64,000 bases of DNA from UBA2334 sp964396895 (lineage in GTDB: Bacteria; Pseudomonadota; Gammaproteobacteria; Burkholderiales; Burkholderiaceae_C), in assembly GCA_964396895.1 (NCBI GenBank), contig CAYNGJ010000001.1, forward strand, positions 62,001-126,000, given 5' to 3'. The translations under genes were made by a program, and so were the position numbers. The notes beneath the pieces were generated by a model. It was not told the DNA's origin and did no database searches. It saw only the letters and a program-made list of their open reading frames with translations. Of this stretch, positions 41,580 through 51,009 are shown one piece after another (the first letter of the stretch is position 1; every line of letters starts with the position of its first letter).

Positions 41580-41732
41580 GATGCTGGAGGTGGGGTGAAA
41601 ACCCCGTGTTGGTTGATCAAAACCGGTCGGCCCACCCTTTTGGCAGGAGGGCACCAAGGGTGTGTGGCGTGCGTGCACCGAGGTGGTGCGATTTATGCCT
41701 TGCTGCGGTGCAGCAGAATGCGCCAGGTGCGT

Positions 41733-43058
41733 TCAGCGAACGGGTGGCAGCATTTCCGCCATGGACAACACGGTTTGGGCCACATCGCTGAGGCGGCGGT
41801 TCTGGTTCATGGCGGTTTGGCGCATGAGTTTGTGCGCCTCTACCTCGCTCAGTTGGCGGTGAGCCATCAGCAGGCCTTTGGCGCGCTCGATGAGCTTGCG
41901 CTCTGTCAGGCTGGCGCGCACGGTGTCCAATTCCGCCCCCATGGTTTGCAGGCGCAGGGACTGCTCCCGCACCAACTGCAGGATGGAGCGTTCCACCTGT
42001 GAGCTGTGGCCACCTGCTACCGGGGGGAGTGCTGTGTCCAGCAAGGTGTGGGTGTCGGACAAGGGAGGGTCGGGCAACTCGTCGAAGAACACCATGGCCT
42101 GCTGGTCTTCGTCGGTGGCCGATGGGTGTGCGGTAGGCGGCTGCTGCAGTTTGTCCCACCCTTCGAGATCTTGTTGGGCGGCGTCAATTTTTTCCCGGCA
42201 AAGGGCCATCAGATCGTGGGCCAGTTGGATTTCAACGGCCATGAGCTCGTCCATGCGGCGTGTGCAGCAGTTGAACCAGGCGGGGCCCAGCCCCGAATCC
42301 AGTGCGCCCGATGTGGGGGTGGTGCACGCCAGGCGGCGCATGCGCTCGAGTTCGGCCAGGTTCATGGGGTCTTGCGACTGCACACACAACTGGCGCAACC
42401 CGGGACCAGCAAAGTCGTTGAATATTTGGAAGCAACGGTCCTGCGATTCGATGAGGTGCAACAACCGTTGCTGTCCCGCCGCATCGGGCTTGCCTGCGGC
42501 CAGCAGCGCCGCGCCGGTGGCGCGTTCCTGGCCCGCCAGTTCCTTGCCTTGCATGAAATTGAAGAAGGCCACCAGCAGGCGTGACACTTGGGGGTCGCTG
42601 GCGCTGTCGGCGGCCTCGAACACCACGGCCAGCAAACCGGCAATCAGTTTGACGTAGGCGGCCGTTGCCTGGGGTGCGCTCCACTGCCGCTGGAGCACTC
42701 GCTGGCGCAGGTGGGGCAGCGCATCCAGGCCGTGCAGCACATAGGCGATGCGGCTGAACAACCGTGCGCCGTGGCCCACATGGGCCGATGCCTGGGTGTT
42801 GGCTTGGTCGTGCAAGGTGTCGAAACACGCCAGCAAGGCCTGCTCCATGCGCTGGCACTCGTCTATCTGGTGGCGCAAGGTCTGGCTGTCGGGCTCACCG
42901 GGTGTGGCCAGGTACAGGTTGGAGAGGCCACGCTCGTGCTGGAGACCGTGCACCAGGCGAGCCGTCACGTTGACCAACTCGCTGGTGTGGGCCAGTTGTT
43001 GCAGCTCGGCGATTTCACACCGCGTGGCCGCCATCAAAAAGCGCAAACCTGATTTCAT
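41733..43058 (-). CDS. nasR: Nitrate-responsive antiterminator, NIT-ANTAR (NasR type)
   Basis: 441 aa. An N-terminal all-helical NIT domain (about 25-290) with the conserved VTARLVHGLQHERGLSNLY, whose first Arg equals a nitrate-binding Arg of Klebsiella NasR. C-terminal ANTAR domain (about 375-432: LTERKLIERAKGLLMAH, EVEAHKLMRQTAMNQNRRL). NasR binds nitrate and then stabilises leader hairpins to prevent termination. It lies directly upstream of, and on the same strand as, nrtABC. The start at 43058 (MKSGLRFLMAAT) gives the family N-terminus; the region between them is the nrtA leader. Confidence 0.92.
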   Translation of the reverse strand: MKSGLRFLMAATRCEIAELQQLAHTSELVNVTARLVHGLQHERGLSNLYLATPGEPDSQTLRHQIDECQRMEQALLACFDTLHDQANTQASAHVGHGARLFSRIAYVLHGLDALPHLRQRVLQRQWSAPQATAAYVKLIAGLLAVVFEAADSASDPQVSRLLVAFFNFMQGKELAGQERATGAALLAAGKPDAAGQQRLLHLIESQDRCFQIFNDFAGPGLRQLCVQSQDPMNLAELERMRRLACTTPTSGALDSGLGPAWFNCCTRRMDELMAVEIQLAHDLMALCREKIDAAQQDLEGWDKLQQPPTAHPSATDEDQQAMVFFDELPDPPLSDTHTLLDTALPPVAGGHSSQVERSILQLVREQSLRLQTMGAELDTVRASLTERKLIERAKGLLMAHRQLSEVEAHKLMRQTAMNQNRRLSDVAQTVLSMAEMLPPVR

Positions 43059-43145
43059 GGCAAAGGGGTGGGAAGGATGAGGGTGTGACACACAGCGGGG
43101 GACGTTCAAGCAACAAACATGCCTCACCACCTTACACTGCCGACC

Positions 43146-44246
43146 ATGCGCATTCTAGGAATTGAATCATCGTGTGACGAAACGGGCGTGGCCCTGGTTG
43201 AGCTGGCGGCTGGCGCATCGACGCCGCCTGTGCTGAAGGCGCACGCGCTGCACAGCCAGATCAGCATGCACCAGGCCTATGGCGGTGTGGTGCCTGAGTT
43301 GGCCAGTCGCGACCACATTCGCAGAGTTTTGCCTTTGACCGACGAGGTGTTGGCCGCGGCAGGTTGCACCTTGTCCGATGTGGATCTGGTGGCTTACACC
43401 CAAGGGCCTGGGCTGGCAGGTGCGTTGTTGGTGGGTGCAGGGGTGGCGGTGGCCATGGGCGCGGCCTTGCGGCGCCCGGTGCTGGGCATTCACCACTTGG
43501 AAGGCCATTTGCTTTCGCCCTTCCTCAGCGCGGACGCGCCCACATTTCCATTCGTGGCTTTGCTGGTCTCGGGGGGGCATACCCAGCTCATGCGGGTGGA
43601 CGGCGTCGGTCATTACGAACTGCTGGGCGAAACCATTGACGATGCGGCGGGCGAGGCGTTTGACAAGTCGGCCAAGCTGCTGGGTTTGCCCTACCCGGGC
43701 GGGCCTGGCTTGGCCCGTCTGGCTGAGCAGGGCAACTCCCAGGCCTACGCCTTGCCGCGCCCCTTGTTGCGCAGCGGTGATTTGGACTTTTCGTTTGCGG
43801 GCCTCAAAACGGCGGTGCTGACACAGGTCAAGCGTTTGCTGTCCGCTGACCTGTCCGGTCCTTTGCCCGCCGATGCAGCGATGGCGCTGGGGGACGCTGT
43901 ACGTGCCGATGTGGCGGCTTCGACCCAGGCCGCCATTGTGGATGTGCTGGTGGCCAAGTCGCTGGCCGCACTGGCGCACACCGGGTTGCAGCGACTGGTG
44001 GTGGCGGGCGGGGTGGGGGCCAACCAACGGCTGCGCGAGCAGCTCAATGCCGCGTGCGCTCGCCAGCGCGTCCGCGTTCACTACCCCGAGTTACACCTGT
44101 GCACCGACAACGGCGCCATGATTGCCATGGCCGCTGCCATGCGTGTGCAGGCAGGCTTGTGGTGCTCACCAGAGGTGATGGAAAACCACAGTTTTGCGGT
44201 GCGACCGCGCTGGCCCTTGTCTGAGCTGGCGGTTGCCAACCGTTGA
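43146..44246 (+). CDS. tsaD: tRNA N6-threonylcarbamoyladenosine transferase
   Basis: 366 aa. Transfers the threonylcarbamoyl group to A37 of ANN-decoding tRNAs with TsaB/TsaE. The N-terminal MRILGIESSCDETGVALVE, metal-binding HHLEGHLLSP and later LLVSGGHTQLM and CTDNGAMIAMAA motifs are all conserved. The start at 43146 matches the family. It is divergent from nasR with 87 nt between. In Burkholderiales tsaD often neighbours rpsU; here they are 22 kb apart. Confidence 0.95.
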   Translation: MRILGIESSCDETGVALVELAAGASTPPVLKAHALHSQISMHQAYGGVVPELASRDHIRRVLPLTDEVLAAAGCTLSDVDLVAYTQGPGLAGALLVGAGVAVAMGAALRRPVLGIHHLEGHLLSPFLSADAPTFPFVALLVSGGHTQLMRVDGVGHYELLGETIDDAAGEAFDKSAKLLGLPYPGGPGLARLAEQGNSQAYALPRPLLRSGDLDFSFAGLKTAVLTQVKRLLSADLSGPLPADAAMALGDAVRADVAASTQAAIVDVLVAKSLAALAHTGLQRLVVAGGVGANQRLREQLNAACARQRVRVHYPELHLCTDNGAMIAMAAAMRVQAGLWCSPEVMENHSFAVRPRWPLSELAVANR

Positions 44247-44404
44247 TCCTTAGCACAGCATTGGCCTTTTTCAAGGCAGGGATACGCTGAGCAATAAATT
44301 GCTGCTGTGCAACATAATCGCGCGGCCTGACGCCGAATGGCGCGGTGAGACTCCGTTGGCAAACTGCAGACGGGGGTTCTGTTCTCCACATCAAATCGAC
44401 AGAC

Positions 44405-45772
44405 ATGAAAAAACAATCTCCTTTGAATTCGGTGTGGCGCTGCCTGTGGGCAGTCGCCGCCAGTTGGCGAGCCCTGCGTACCCGTGTGATGTGGGTGACG
44501 CTGTCGGTGTTCGCCTCGGGCGTTCATGCGCAACCCGCCACCACCACCCAATTGCCACCCATTCGACTGGGCATGATTGAGGGGCTTTCGGGTCCGTTTG
44601 CCAACACGGGTGAGGCCGTGTTCCGCAACCTGGTGTGGGCCACCGAGCGCGTCAATGCCCGTGGTGGCGTGAACCTGCCGGGCGGCAAGCGTCTGCTGGT
44701 GGTGGAGCGCTTTGACAGCAAGGGGCAGAACGAAGAGGCGTTGTCTGCGTTGCGCTCGGCCATCGACGGCGGGATTCAGGTGGTGATGCAGGGCAACTCG
44801 TCGGCCACCGCGGCTGTCCTCATCGACGCCATCAACAAACACAACGAACGCGATCCCGCGCGCCAAGTGTTGTTCCTGAATTATTCGGCGGTGGACCCCG
44901 TGCTCACCAACGAAAAATGCAGCTTCTGGCATTTCCGATTTGATGCCCATGCCGACATGCGCATGACCGCACTCATGAGCGTACTGAAAGAAGACAAGGC
45001 GCTGCAAAGCATCTATTTGATCGGCCAAGACTACAGTTTTGGCCAAGCGGTGCTGCGTGAGGCCAAGCACCAACTGTCCGCGGAACGACCCGATGTGCGC
45101 ATCGTGGGCGACGAACTGCACCCCATGGCCCGTGTGAAAGATTTTTTGCCCTACGCCGTGAAAATCAAGGCCAGTGGAGCCCAGGCGGTGCTGACGGGCA
45201 ACTGGGGCAATGACCTGACTTTGCTGGTCAAGGCCGCTCGGGAAGTGGGCTTTGAAGGCACTTTTTACACCTTCTATGGCAACGCCATGGGGGCGCCAGC
45301 CGCGATTGGCGAAGCCGGTGTGGGCAAGGTGATTGCTGTGGCCGACTGGTTTCCCAATGTGCAGGGCGCAGAATCCGCAGCGTTTTACCAGTCGTTCCGT
45401 CAGAGATTCCCCAAGCCTGCGGACGACTATGTGCATCTGCGCATGCAGTTCATGATCGAGGCACTGGCCCAGTCGCTGGAGCGCGCTGGCCCCAAGGCGT
45501 TGCGCTCGGCAGAGCCACGCTCCGTGTTGAATGTGGGTGCGCTGGCCGTTGCCCTGGAGTCTGCGCAGGTGAGCATGGCTGGCCAATCCGGGCGCATGCG
45601 TGCGGCTGACCACCAGTTCCAGCAGACCTTGGTGGTGTCGGTGATGGACAGGCAAGGCCAACCCGGTGTGCAGTTCGATGTGGAAGGCTCTGGCTACGGC
45701 TTTCGCACCCTGCGCACAGTGACGGCTGCCAAGGCAGAGCAGCCACACAGCTGCCAGATGCAGCGGCCCTGA
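44405..45772 (+). CDS. Periplasmic branched-chain amino acid-type binding protein
   Basis: 455 aa. Signal peptide ending near residue 42 (SVFASGVHA), then a type I periplasmic-binding fold: IRLGMIEGLSGPFANTGE at the N-terminus, ERVNARGGVNLPGGKRLLV, and QDYSFGQAVLREAK in the second lobe. The LivK/amide-urea binding family fits. No permease or ATPase gene is nearby, so its partner is elsewhere or it has another sensing role. Confidence 0.85.
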   Translation: MKKQSPLNSVWRCLWAVAASWRALRTRVMWVTLSVFASGVHAQPATTTQLPPIRLGMIEGLSGPFANTGEAVFRNLVWATERVNARGGVNLPGGKRLLVVERFDSKGQNEEALSALRSAIDGGIQVVMQGNSSATAAVLIDAINKHNERDPARQVLFLNYSAVDPVLTNEKCSFWHFRFDAHADMRMTALMSVLKEDKALQSIYLIGQDYSFGQAVLREAKHQLSAERPDVRIVGDELHPMARVKDFLPYAVKIKASGAQAVLTGNWGNDLTLLVKAAREVGFEGTFYTFYGNAMGAPAAIGEAGVGKVIAVADWFPNVQGAESAAFYQSFRQRFPKPADDYVHLRMQFMIEALAQSLERAGPKALRSAEPRSVLNVGALAVALESAQVSMAGQSGRMRAADHQFQQTLVVSVMDRQGQPGVQFDVEGSGYGFRTLRTVTAAKAEQPHSCQMQRP

Positions 45773-45784
45773 ATGGGCAGTCGC

Positions 45785-45790
45785 TATAAT
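45785..45790 (+). promoter_or_regulatory. rpsO promoter -10 candidate
   Basis: Perfect TATAAT 113 nt before the rpsO ATG; no good -35 at 16-18 nt upstream. The leader in between has several GC hairpins and may be involved in S15 autoregulation. Confidence 0.45.
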
Positions 45791-45902
45791 GTTGGGCTGG
45801 CCGTCATTTGAGGCGGTCAGTTTTCACGCCCAGTGCGGCTGGCTGCGTCCCTGAAAACGGGGTGGTTGGCTGCGTCGGGACGCAAGTTGTAAAGAGAGAA
45901 TC

Positions 45903-46169
45903 ATGATTGCTAAATCCATCAAGGCCGAAGTGGTGGCCTCCAACGCCCGTGCTGCTGGTGACACCGGTAGCCCCGAAGTTCAGGTCGGTTTGCTGACTGC
46001 TCGAATCAATGAGCTGACCCCTCACTTCAAAACCCATGCCAAAGATCACCACGGTCGCCGTGGTTTGTTGCGCATGGTGAGCCGTCGCCGCAAGCTGCTG
46101 GACTACCTGAAGTCCAAAGATGCCGACCGCTATGTCGCGCTGATTGCCAAGTTGGGTCTGCGCAAATAA
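45903..46169 (+). CDS. rpsO: 30S ribosomal protein uS15
   Basis: 88 aa. 16S rRNA central-domain binder; also autoregulates its own mRNA in several bacteria. DTGSPEVQVGLLTARINELT and LRMVSRRRKLLDYLK are the hallmark helices. AAAGAGAG precedes the ATG. The standard rpsO-pnp order is kept. Confidence 0.97.
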   Translation: MIAKSIKAEVVASNARAAGDTGSPEVQVGLLTARINELTPHFKTHAKDHHGRRGLLRMVSRRRKLLDYLKSKDADRYVALIAKLGLRK

Positions 46170-46184
46170 CGGCCAAGTTGCATG

Positions 46185-46222
46185 CAAAACGCCTGAGTTA
46201 GTCGCCTAGCTCAGGCGTTTTG
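46185..46222. terminator. Hairpin between rpsO and pnp
   Basis: CAAAACGCCTGAG, 12-nt loop, CTCAGGCGTTTTG: 13-bp perfect arms. In E. coli the same spot holds the rpsO terminator just upstream of pnp. Confidence 0.85.
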
Positions 46223-46459
46223 CGCTTTAAGCGTCCACATCGGTGGGTGTTTGGGGTGTGGCCCGCAAGGGTTGTGCCGATTTTCAGGGGTGGCATCGTT
46301 CAGAGCGAAGCTGTGTCATTCCAACAAGGTTCAGGGTCTGGAGCGTTGTTGGAATGGCATCGTGTTCTGAGGTGTGCTCCGGGCTGTTGAGGGTGGCCTT
46401 TCACCTTTCACCCGTTTGGCGTGTGGCTGAGTACCTGCCGAACTTTTCAAGGAATAACC

Positions 46460-48586
46460 ATGACGATGTTCAACAAAGTAACCAAAACTTTCCAGTGGGG
46501 TCAACACACTGTGACCATGGAGACGGGCGAGATTGCGCGGCAGGCGACTGGCGCAGTGCTGCTCGACATGGACGGCACCGTGGTTTTGGCCACCGTGGTG
46601 GCCAAAACGGATGCCAAGGCTGGGCAAGACTTTTTCCCACTGACGGTGGACTACACCGAGAAGTCTTATGCCGCTGGCAAGATTCCCGGCAGCTTCTTCA
46701 AGCGTGAAGGTCGCCCCAGCGAGTTGGAAACCCTGACTTGCCGCCTGATCGACCGTCCGATCCGTCCGCTGTTTCCAGAAGGCTTCTACAACGAAGTGCA
46801 AGTGATCGTGCACGTGGTCAGTCTGAACCCCGAAGTGCAGGCTGACATCGCCGCCATGATTGCCACCAGCGCTGCCTTGTCCATTTCTGGCATCCCGTTC
46901 AATGGCCCCATTGGTGCCGCACGCGTGGGCTATGTCAACGGCGAGTACGTGCTCAACCCTGGTCAAACCCAACTGAAGGACAGTCAACTGGACTTGGTGG
47001 TGGCCGGCACACAGGCCGCTGTGTTGATGGTGGAATCAGAGGCACAGCAACTGACAGAAGAAGTCATGTTGGGTGCCGTGGTCTATGGTCATGAGCAGGG
47101 CAACATCGCCATCGCCGCCATCAATGAGCTGGTCCGTGACGCAGGCAAGCCTGTGTGGGATTGGCAAGCGCCCGTTCGCGACGAAGTCCTCATCGCCAAA
47201 GTCGAGGCATTGGGCGGTGACAAGCTGGCAGCGGCCTATCAAATCCGGAACAAGCAAGCCCGTACCCAGGCTTGCCGCGACGCTTACGCTGCCGTGATGG
47301 CTGGCCTGAAGGCCGATGGCGTCGAATTTGACGGCGTCAAGGTCGAGTCCATGCTGTTTGACATCGAGGCCCGCATTGTGCGCGGCCAGATTCTGGCAGG
47401 TGAGCCCCGAATCGACGGTCGCGACACCCGTACCGTTCGCGCCATCGAAATCCGCAACAGCGTGTTGCCTCGCACCCATGGTTCCGCATTGTTCACCCGC
47501 GGGGAGACCCAGGCGTTGGTGGTGGCCACGCTCGGCACGGATCGCGACGCACAACGCATCGATGCGCTGGCCGGTGAATTTGAAGATCGCTTCATGTTGC
47601 ACTACAACATGCCTCCCTTTGCCACTGGCGAAGCTGGCCGCTTTGGCAGCCCCAAGCGCCGTGAAATCGGTCATGGCCGTTTGGCCAAGCGCGCCTTGAT
47701 CGCGGCTTTGCCCAGCAAGGAAGACTTCCCCTACACCCTGCGTGTGGTGTCGGAAATCACCGAGTCCAATGGATCTTCTTCCATGGCTTCTGTGTGCGGT
47801 GGCTGCCTGGCGCTGATGGACGCCGGCGTACCGATGAAGGCGCATGTGGCCGGTATCGCCATGGGTCTGATCAAGGATGCCAACCGTTTTGCCGTGTTGA
47901 CCGACATCCTGGGTGATGAAGATCACCTGGGTGACATGGACTTCAAGGTGGCGGGCACCACCGATGGCATCACCGCGCTGCAAATGGACATCAAAATCCA
48001 GGGCATCACCAAGGAAATCATGCAGGTCGCATTGGCCCAAGCCAAGGAGGCGCGTATGCACATACTGGGCAAGATGCAGTCCGCCATGGGCGAGGCAAAA
48101 ACAGAAGTGTCGGATTTCGCCCCCAAGCTGTTCACCATGAAAATCAACCCTGAAAAAATTCGCGACGTGATTGGCAAGGGTGGGGCGGTGATCCGCGCGC
48201 TGACCGAGGAAACGGGTTGCCAGATCAACATCGAAGAAGATGGCACGATCACCATCGCGGCCACGGATGCGAGCAAGGCCGATGAGGCCAAGCGTCGCAT
48301 CGAGCAGATCACGGCGGAAGTGGAGATCGGCAAAGTCTATGAAGGTCCGGTCACCAAGATTTTGGACTTTGGCGCGCTGATCAATTTGCTGCCAGGGAAA
48401 GATGGCCTGTTGCACATCAGCCAGATTGCCCATCAGCGCGTTGAAAAAGTCACCGATTTCCTCAGTGAAGGACAAATCGTTCGCGTCAAAGTGTTGGAGA
48501 CCGACGAAAAAGGCCGCGTGAAATTGTCCATGAAGGCTCTGATTGACCGTCATGCAGAAGGTGCTGAGCAGGCTCAGCAGCAGTAA
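46460..48586 (+). CDS. pnp: Polyribonucleotide nucleotidyltransferase
   Basis: 708 aa. 3'-5' phosphorolytic exoribonuclease of the RNA degradosome. Two RNase PH domains (first opening VTKTFQWGQHTVTMETGEIA, second with RTHGSALFTRGETQAL), a helical linker, a KH domain (KIRDVIGKGGAVIRALTEE) and an S1 domain (EGPVTKILDFGALINLLPG). Start: ATG at 46460 preceded by AAGGA; an alternative ATG lies 6 nt further. The 237-nt gap after rpsO carries the terminator and a separate leader. Confidence 0.96.
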   Translation: MTMFNKVTKTFQWGQHTVTMETGEIARQATGAVLLDMDGTVVLATVVAKTDAKAGQDFFPLTVDYTEKSYAAGKIPGSFFKREGRPSELETLTCRLIDRPIRPLFPEGFYNEVQVIVHVVSLNPEVQADIAAMIATSAALSISGIPFNGPIGAARVGYVNGEYVLNPGQTQLKDSQLDLVVAGTQAAVLMVESEAQQLTEEVMLGAVVYGHEQGNIAIAAINELVRDAGKPVWDWQAPVRDEVLIAKVEALGGDKLAAAYQIRNKQARTQACRDAYAAVMAGLKADGVEFDGVKVESMLFDIEARIVRGQILAGEPRIDGRDTRTVRAIEIRNSVLPRTHGSALFTRGETQALVVATLGTDRDAQRIDALAGEFEDRFMLHYNMPPFATGEAGRFGSPKRREIGHGRLAKRALIAALPSKEDFPYTLRVVSEITESNGSSSMASVCGGCLALMDAGVPMKAHVAGIAMGLIKDANRFAVLTDILGDEDHLGDMDFKVAGTTDGITALQMDIKIQGITKEIMQVALAQAKEARMHILGKMQSAMGEAKTEVSDFAPKLFTMKINPEKIRDVIGKGGAVIRALTEETGCQINIEEDGTITIAATDASKADEAKRRIEQITAEVEIGKVYEGPVTKILDFGALINLLPGKDGLLHISQIAHQRVEKVTDFLSEGQIVRVKVLETDEKGRVKLSMKALIDRHAEGAEQAQQQ

Positions 48587-48598
48587 CGGTTTCAGTCC

Positions 48599-49606
48599 AT
48601 GGCAGCTGACACCATGCGTGTGGTTGAAATTTCCACCCCCGGCGCGGCCGATGTGCTTCGCCTGGGTGAAAGACCTATGCCGCAAGCCGTTTCTGGAGAA
48701 TTGCTGATACGGGTCACTGCATCGGGCGTGAATCGCCCCGATGTGCTGCAACGGATGGGAAAGTACGCGCCACCTGCGGGTGTGTCTGACATCCCTGGTC
48801 TTGAAGTGGCTGGGGTGGTGATCGCTGGTGATGCGTTCGCCATGGCGCAGGACGGGATATCGCTGGGCGATCGTGTGTGCGCCTTGGTCGCTGGTGGTGG
48901 CTACGCCGAATACTGTGTGGCCCCTGTGGGGCAGTGTTTGCGTGTTCCCAGCGGCTTGTCCGATGTCGAGGCAGCTTCGTTGCCTGAGACTGCATTCACC
49001 GTGTGGAGCAATGTGTTTGACCGCGCTGGGCTATCGGCAGGCGAGTCTTTGCTGGTTCACGGCGGATCGAGTGGGATAGGTGTTGCTGCCATTCAGATGG
49101 CCAAGGCGTTGGGAGCCACAGTGTTGGTTACAGTGGGGTCTTCTGAAAAAGCCCAGGCCTGCTTGACCCTGGGTGCTGACCATGCCATCCAATACCGGGA
49201 ACAGGATTTTGTAGCTGAAGTCATGCGGCTGACTGAGGGTGACGGTGCCAATGTGGTGTTGGACATGGTGGCCGGCAGTTACGTGGCGCGCAATGTCCGC
49301 TGCTTGGCGGAAGATGGTCGTGCGGTGATCATTGCAGTCCAAGGCGGGGTCAACGCGGAAATGGATGCCGGATTGGTGTTACGCCGCAGGTTGACCATCA
49401 CGGGCTCGACATTGCGGCCTCGGTCTGTGGCGTTCAAAACAGACATTGCCCGCAAACTGCGTTCAGTGGTGTGGCCTCTCTACGAGTCGAAGGCCATCCG
49501 CCCTGTCATCCACCGGGTGTTTCCAGCCAGTCGGGCCGCTGACGCCCATGCTTTGATGGAGTCAAACCAACACATTGGGAAGCTGGTGTTGGACTGGCAA
49601 GGTTGA
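48599..49606 (+). CDS. NAD(P)H quinone oxidoreductase (zinc-independent MDR, PIG3-like)
   Basis: 335 aa medium-chain dehydrogenase without structural zinc cysteines. GVNRPDVLQRMGKYAPPAG and PGLEVAGVV in the catalytic domain; the NADPH-binding LVHGGSSGIGVAAIQMA replaces the classical GxGxxG with the PIG3 pattern. It starts 12 nt after the pnp stop, so it is probably co-transcribed. Confidence 0.9.
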   Translation: MAADTMRVVEISTPGAADVLRLGERPMPQAVSGELLIRVTASGVNRPDVLQRMGKYAPPAGVSDIPGLEVAGVVIAGDAFAMAQDGISLGDRVCALVAGGGYAEYCVAPVGQCLRVPSGLSDVEAASLPETAFTVWSNVFDRAGLSAGESLLVHGGSSGIGVAAIQMAKALGATVLVTVGSSEKAQACLTLGADHAIQYREQDFVAEVMRLTEGDGANVVLDMVAGSYVARNVRCLAEDGRAVIIAVQGGVNAEMDAGLVLRRRLTITGSTLRPRSVAFKTDIARKLRSVVWPLYESKAIRPVIHRVFPASRAADAHALMESNQHIGKLVLDWQG

Positions 49607-49634
49607 CCATCACCGCCGAACACGAGGACAGAAC

Positions 49635-50390
49635 ATGAAAAAGTTGATTGTTGGCAACTGGAAGATGAATGGCAGCCTTGGCGCCAATCGTGATTTGTTG
49701 AATGCGTTGGTGGCTGGAATGACAGCAGGTGACGCCGTTTGCGACGTGGCCGTGTGTGTGCCATCCGTCTACCTGCAGCAGGTGCAGGCGTTGTTGGCCA
49801 GTACGGCGATCAAATGGGGTGCACAGGATGTGTCCGCCCACGAGCAGGGTGCATTTACTGGCGAGATCAGCGCCAGCATGTTGAAGGATTTTGCCTGTCG
49901 CTACGCATTGGTTGGTCATTCGGAGCGTCGGCAATACCACGGTGAGTCAGACGCAGTCGTGGCAACCAAGGCTCAGCGCGCGCTGGCCTCGGGCATCACC
50001 CCCATCGTGTGTGTGGGTGAGTCCTTGGCGGAGCGGGAGTCGGGGCAGACCATGGCGGTGGTGAAGCGTCAATTGGCTGCGGCCATTCACGCGGTGGGGC
50101 ATTGCGTGACAGAGATTGTGGTGGCCTATGAGCCTGTATGGGCCATCGGCACCGGACGTACAGCCAGCCCTGAACAGGCGCAAGAGGTGCATGCTGTGCT
50201 GCGGGCGCAATTGTTGGCAGCGTGTGGGCGCTCTGCACCCTCGCCGCGCATTTTGTATGGTGGCAGCATGAACGCATCCAATGCGGCGCAACTGCTGTCC
50301 CAGCCGGACATTGATGGCGGCTTGATCGGTGGTGCGTCGCTCAAAGCTGCGGATTTTTTGACCATCGTTGCTGCCGCCAGTGCGGCCTGA
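49635..50390 (+). CDS. tpiA: Triosephosphate isomerase
   Basis: 251 aa TIM barrel interconverting DHAP and glyceraldehyde 3-phosphate. VGNWKMNGS carries the substrate Asn and Lys, YALVGHSERRQY the catalytic His, VVAYEPVWAIGTG the catalytic Glu and flexible loop 6, and ILYGGSMN the phosphate site. Start chosen at 49635 by family N-terminus (MKKLIVGNWK). It lies 28 nt after the oxidoreductase and ahead of secG. Confidence 0.96.
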   Translation: MKKLIVGNWKMNGSLGANRDLLNALVAGMTAGDAVCDVAVCVPSVYLQQVQALLASTAIKWGAQDVSAHEQGAFTGEISASMLKDFACRYALVGHSERRQYHGESDAVVATKAQRALASGITPIVCVGESLAERESGQTMAVVKRQLAAAIHAVGHCVTEIVVAYEPVWAIGTGRTASPEQAQEVHAVLRAQLLAACGRSAPSPRILYGGSMNASNAAQLLSQPDIDGGLIGGASLKAADFLTIVAAASAA

Positions 50391-50415
50391 GTGAACTTGA
50401 TTAACAGGAGTGAGT

Positions 50416-50769
50416 GTGAATATTTTTTCCAACATCATGCAGGTGCTTCAGTTGGTGTCTGCCGTGGTCATGATTGGGCTGATCTTGGTTCAGCACGGTA
50501 AAGGTGCCGATGCCGGAGCTGCATTTGGCAGCGGTGGGTCTGGCTCAGCCAGTCTGTTCGGGGCCAGTGGCAGCGCCAACTTTCTGTCACGCAGCACGGC
50601 TGTTTTGGCGACGGTGTTTCTGGTCAGTACGTTGATGCTGGCTTCTCTGGGCAGTCAAAGGCCAGTGGCTTCGGGCAGCGTGTTGGAGTCTCTGGCGCCT
50701 GCGGCCACGGTGCCAGTCAGTGAACCTGCCGCACCCGCAACGGGCGCTGCCCAAATACCAGGAAAGTAA
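50416..50769 (+). CDS. secG: Protein translocase subunit SecG
   Basis: 117 aa. Two membrane helices (about 4-25 and 55-75) with the loop VQHGKGADAGAAFGSG, typical of SecG in SecYEG. The GTG at 50416 is preferred over GTG at 50410 because AGGAG ends at 50410. The Pro/Ala-rich cytoplasmic tail is long. Standard betaproteobacterial position before tRNA-Leu and nuoA. Confidence 0.93.
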   Translation: MNIFSNIMQVLQLVSAVVMIGLILVQHGKGADAGAAFGSGGSGSASLFGASGSANFLSRSTAVLATVFLVSTLMLASLGSQRPVASGSVLESLAPAATVPVSEPAAPATGAAQIPGK

Positions 50770-50831
50770 CTTGGTTCACTGAGGCGTGATGGACTCGGGT
50801 CTTCATCCAGAGAAACCCTCATTTTTCAAGT

Positions 50832-50837
50832 TACAAT
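50832..50837 (+). promoter_or_regulatory. -10 candidate for tRNA-Leu / nuo transcription
   Basis: TACAAT 42 nt before the tRNA; no convincing -35 box. The only AT-rich promoter-like element in the secG-tRNA gap. Confidence 0.35.
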
Positions 50838-50878
50838 AAAAGGCTGGTATCCGAATCAATCGGGTGCCTTGCACATCC

Positions 50879-50963
50879 GCCGACGTGGTGAAATTGGTAG
50901 ACACGCTATCTTGAGGGGGTAGTGGCGAAAGCTGTGCGAGTTCGAGTCTCGCCGTCGGCACCA
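50879..50963 (+). tRNA. tRNA-Leu (GAG)
   Basis: 85 nt including the encoded CCA. Acceptor GCCGACG pairs with CGTCGGC; the anticodon arm CTATC-TTGAGGG-GGTAG gives anticodon GAG (codons CUC/CUU). A long variable arm (TGGCGAAAGCT) and the T arm GCGAGTTCGAGTCTCGC support class II tRNA-Leu. Ends 46 nt before nuoA. Confidence 0.96.
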
Positions 50964-51009
50964 ACAGTGACAATTAAAGGCGCAAGCATGCGCCATGCGG
51001 AGCCAAAGA

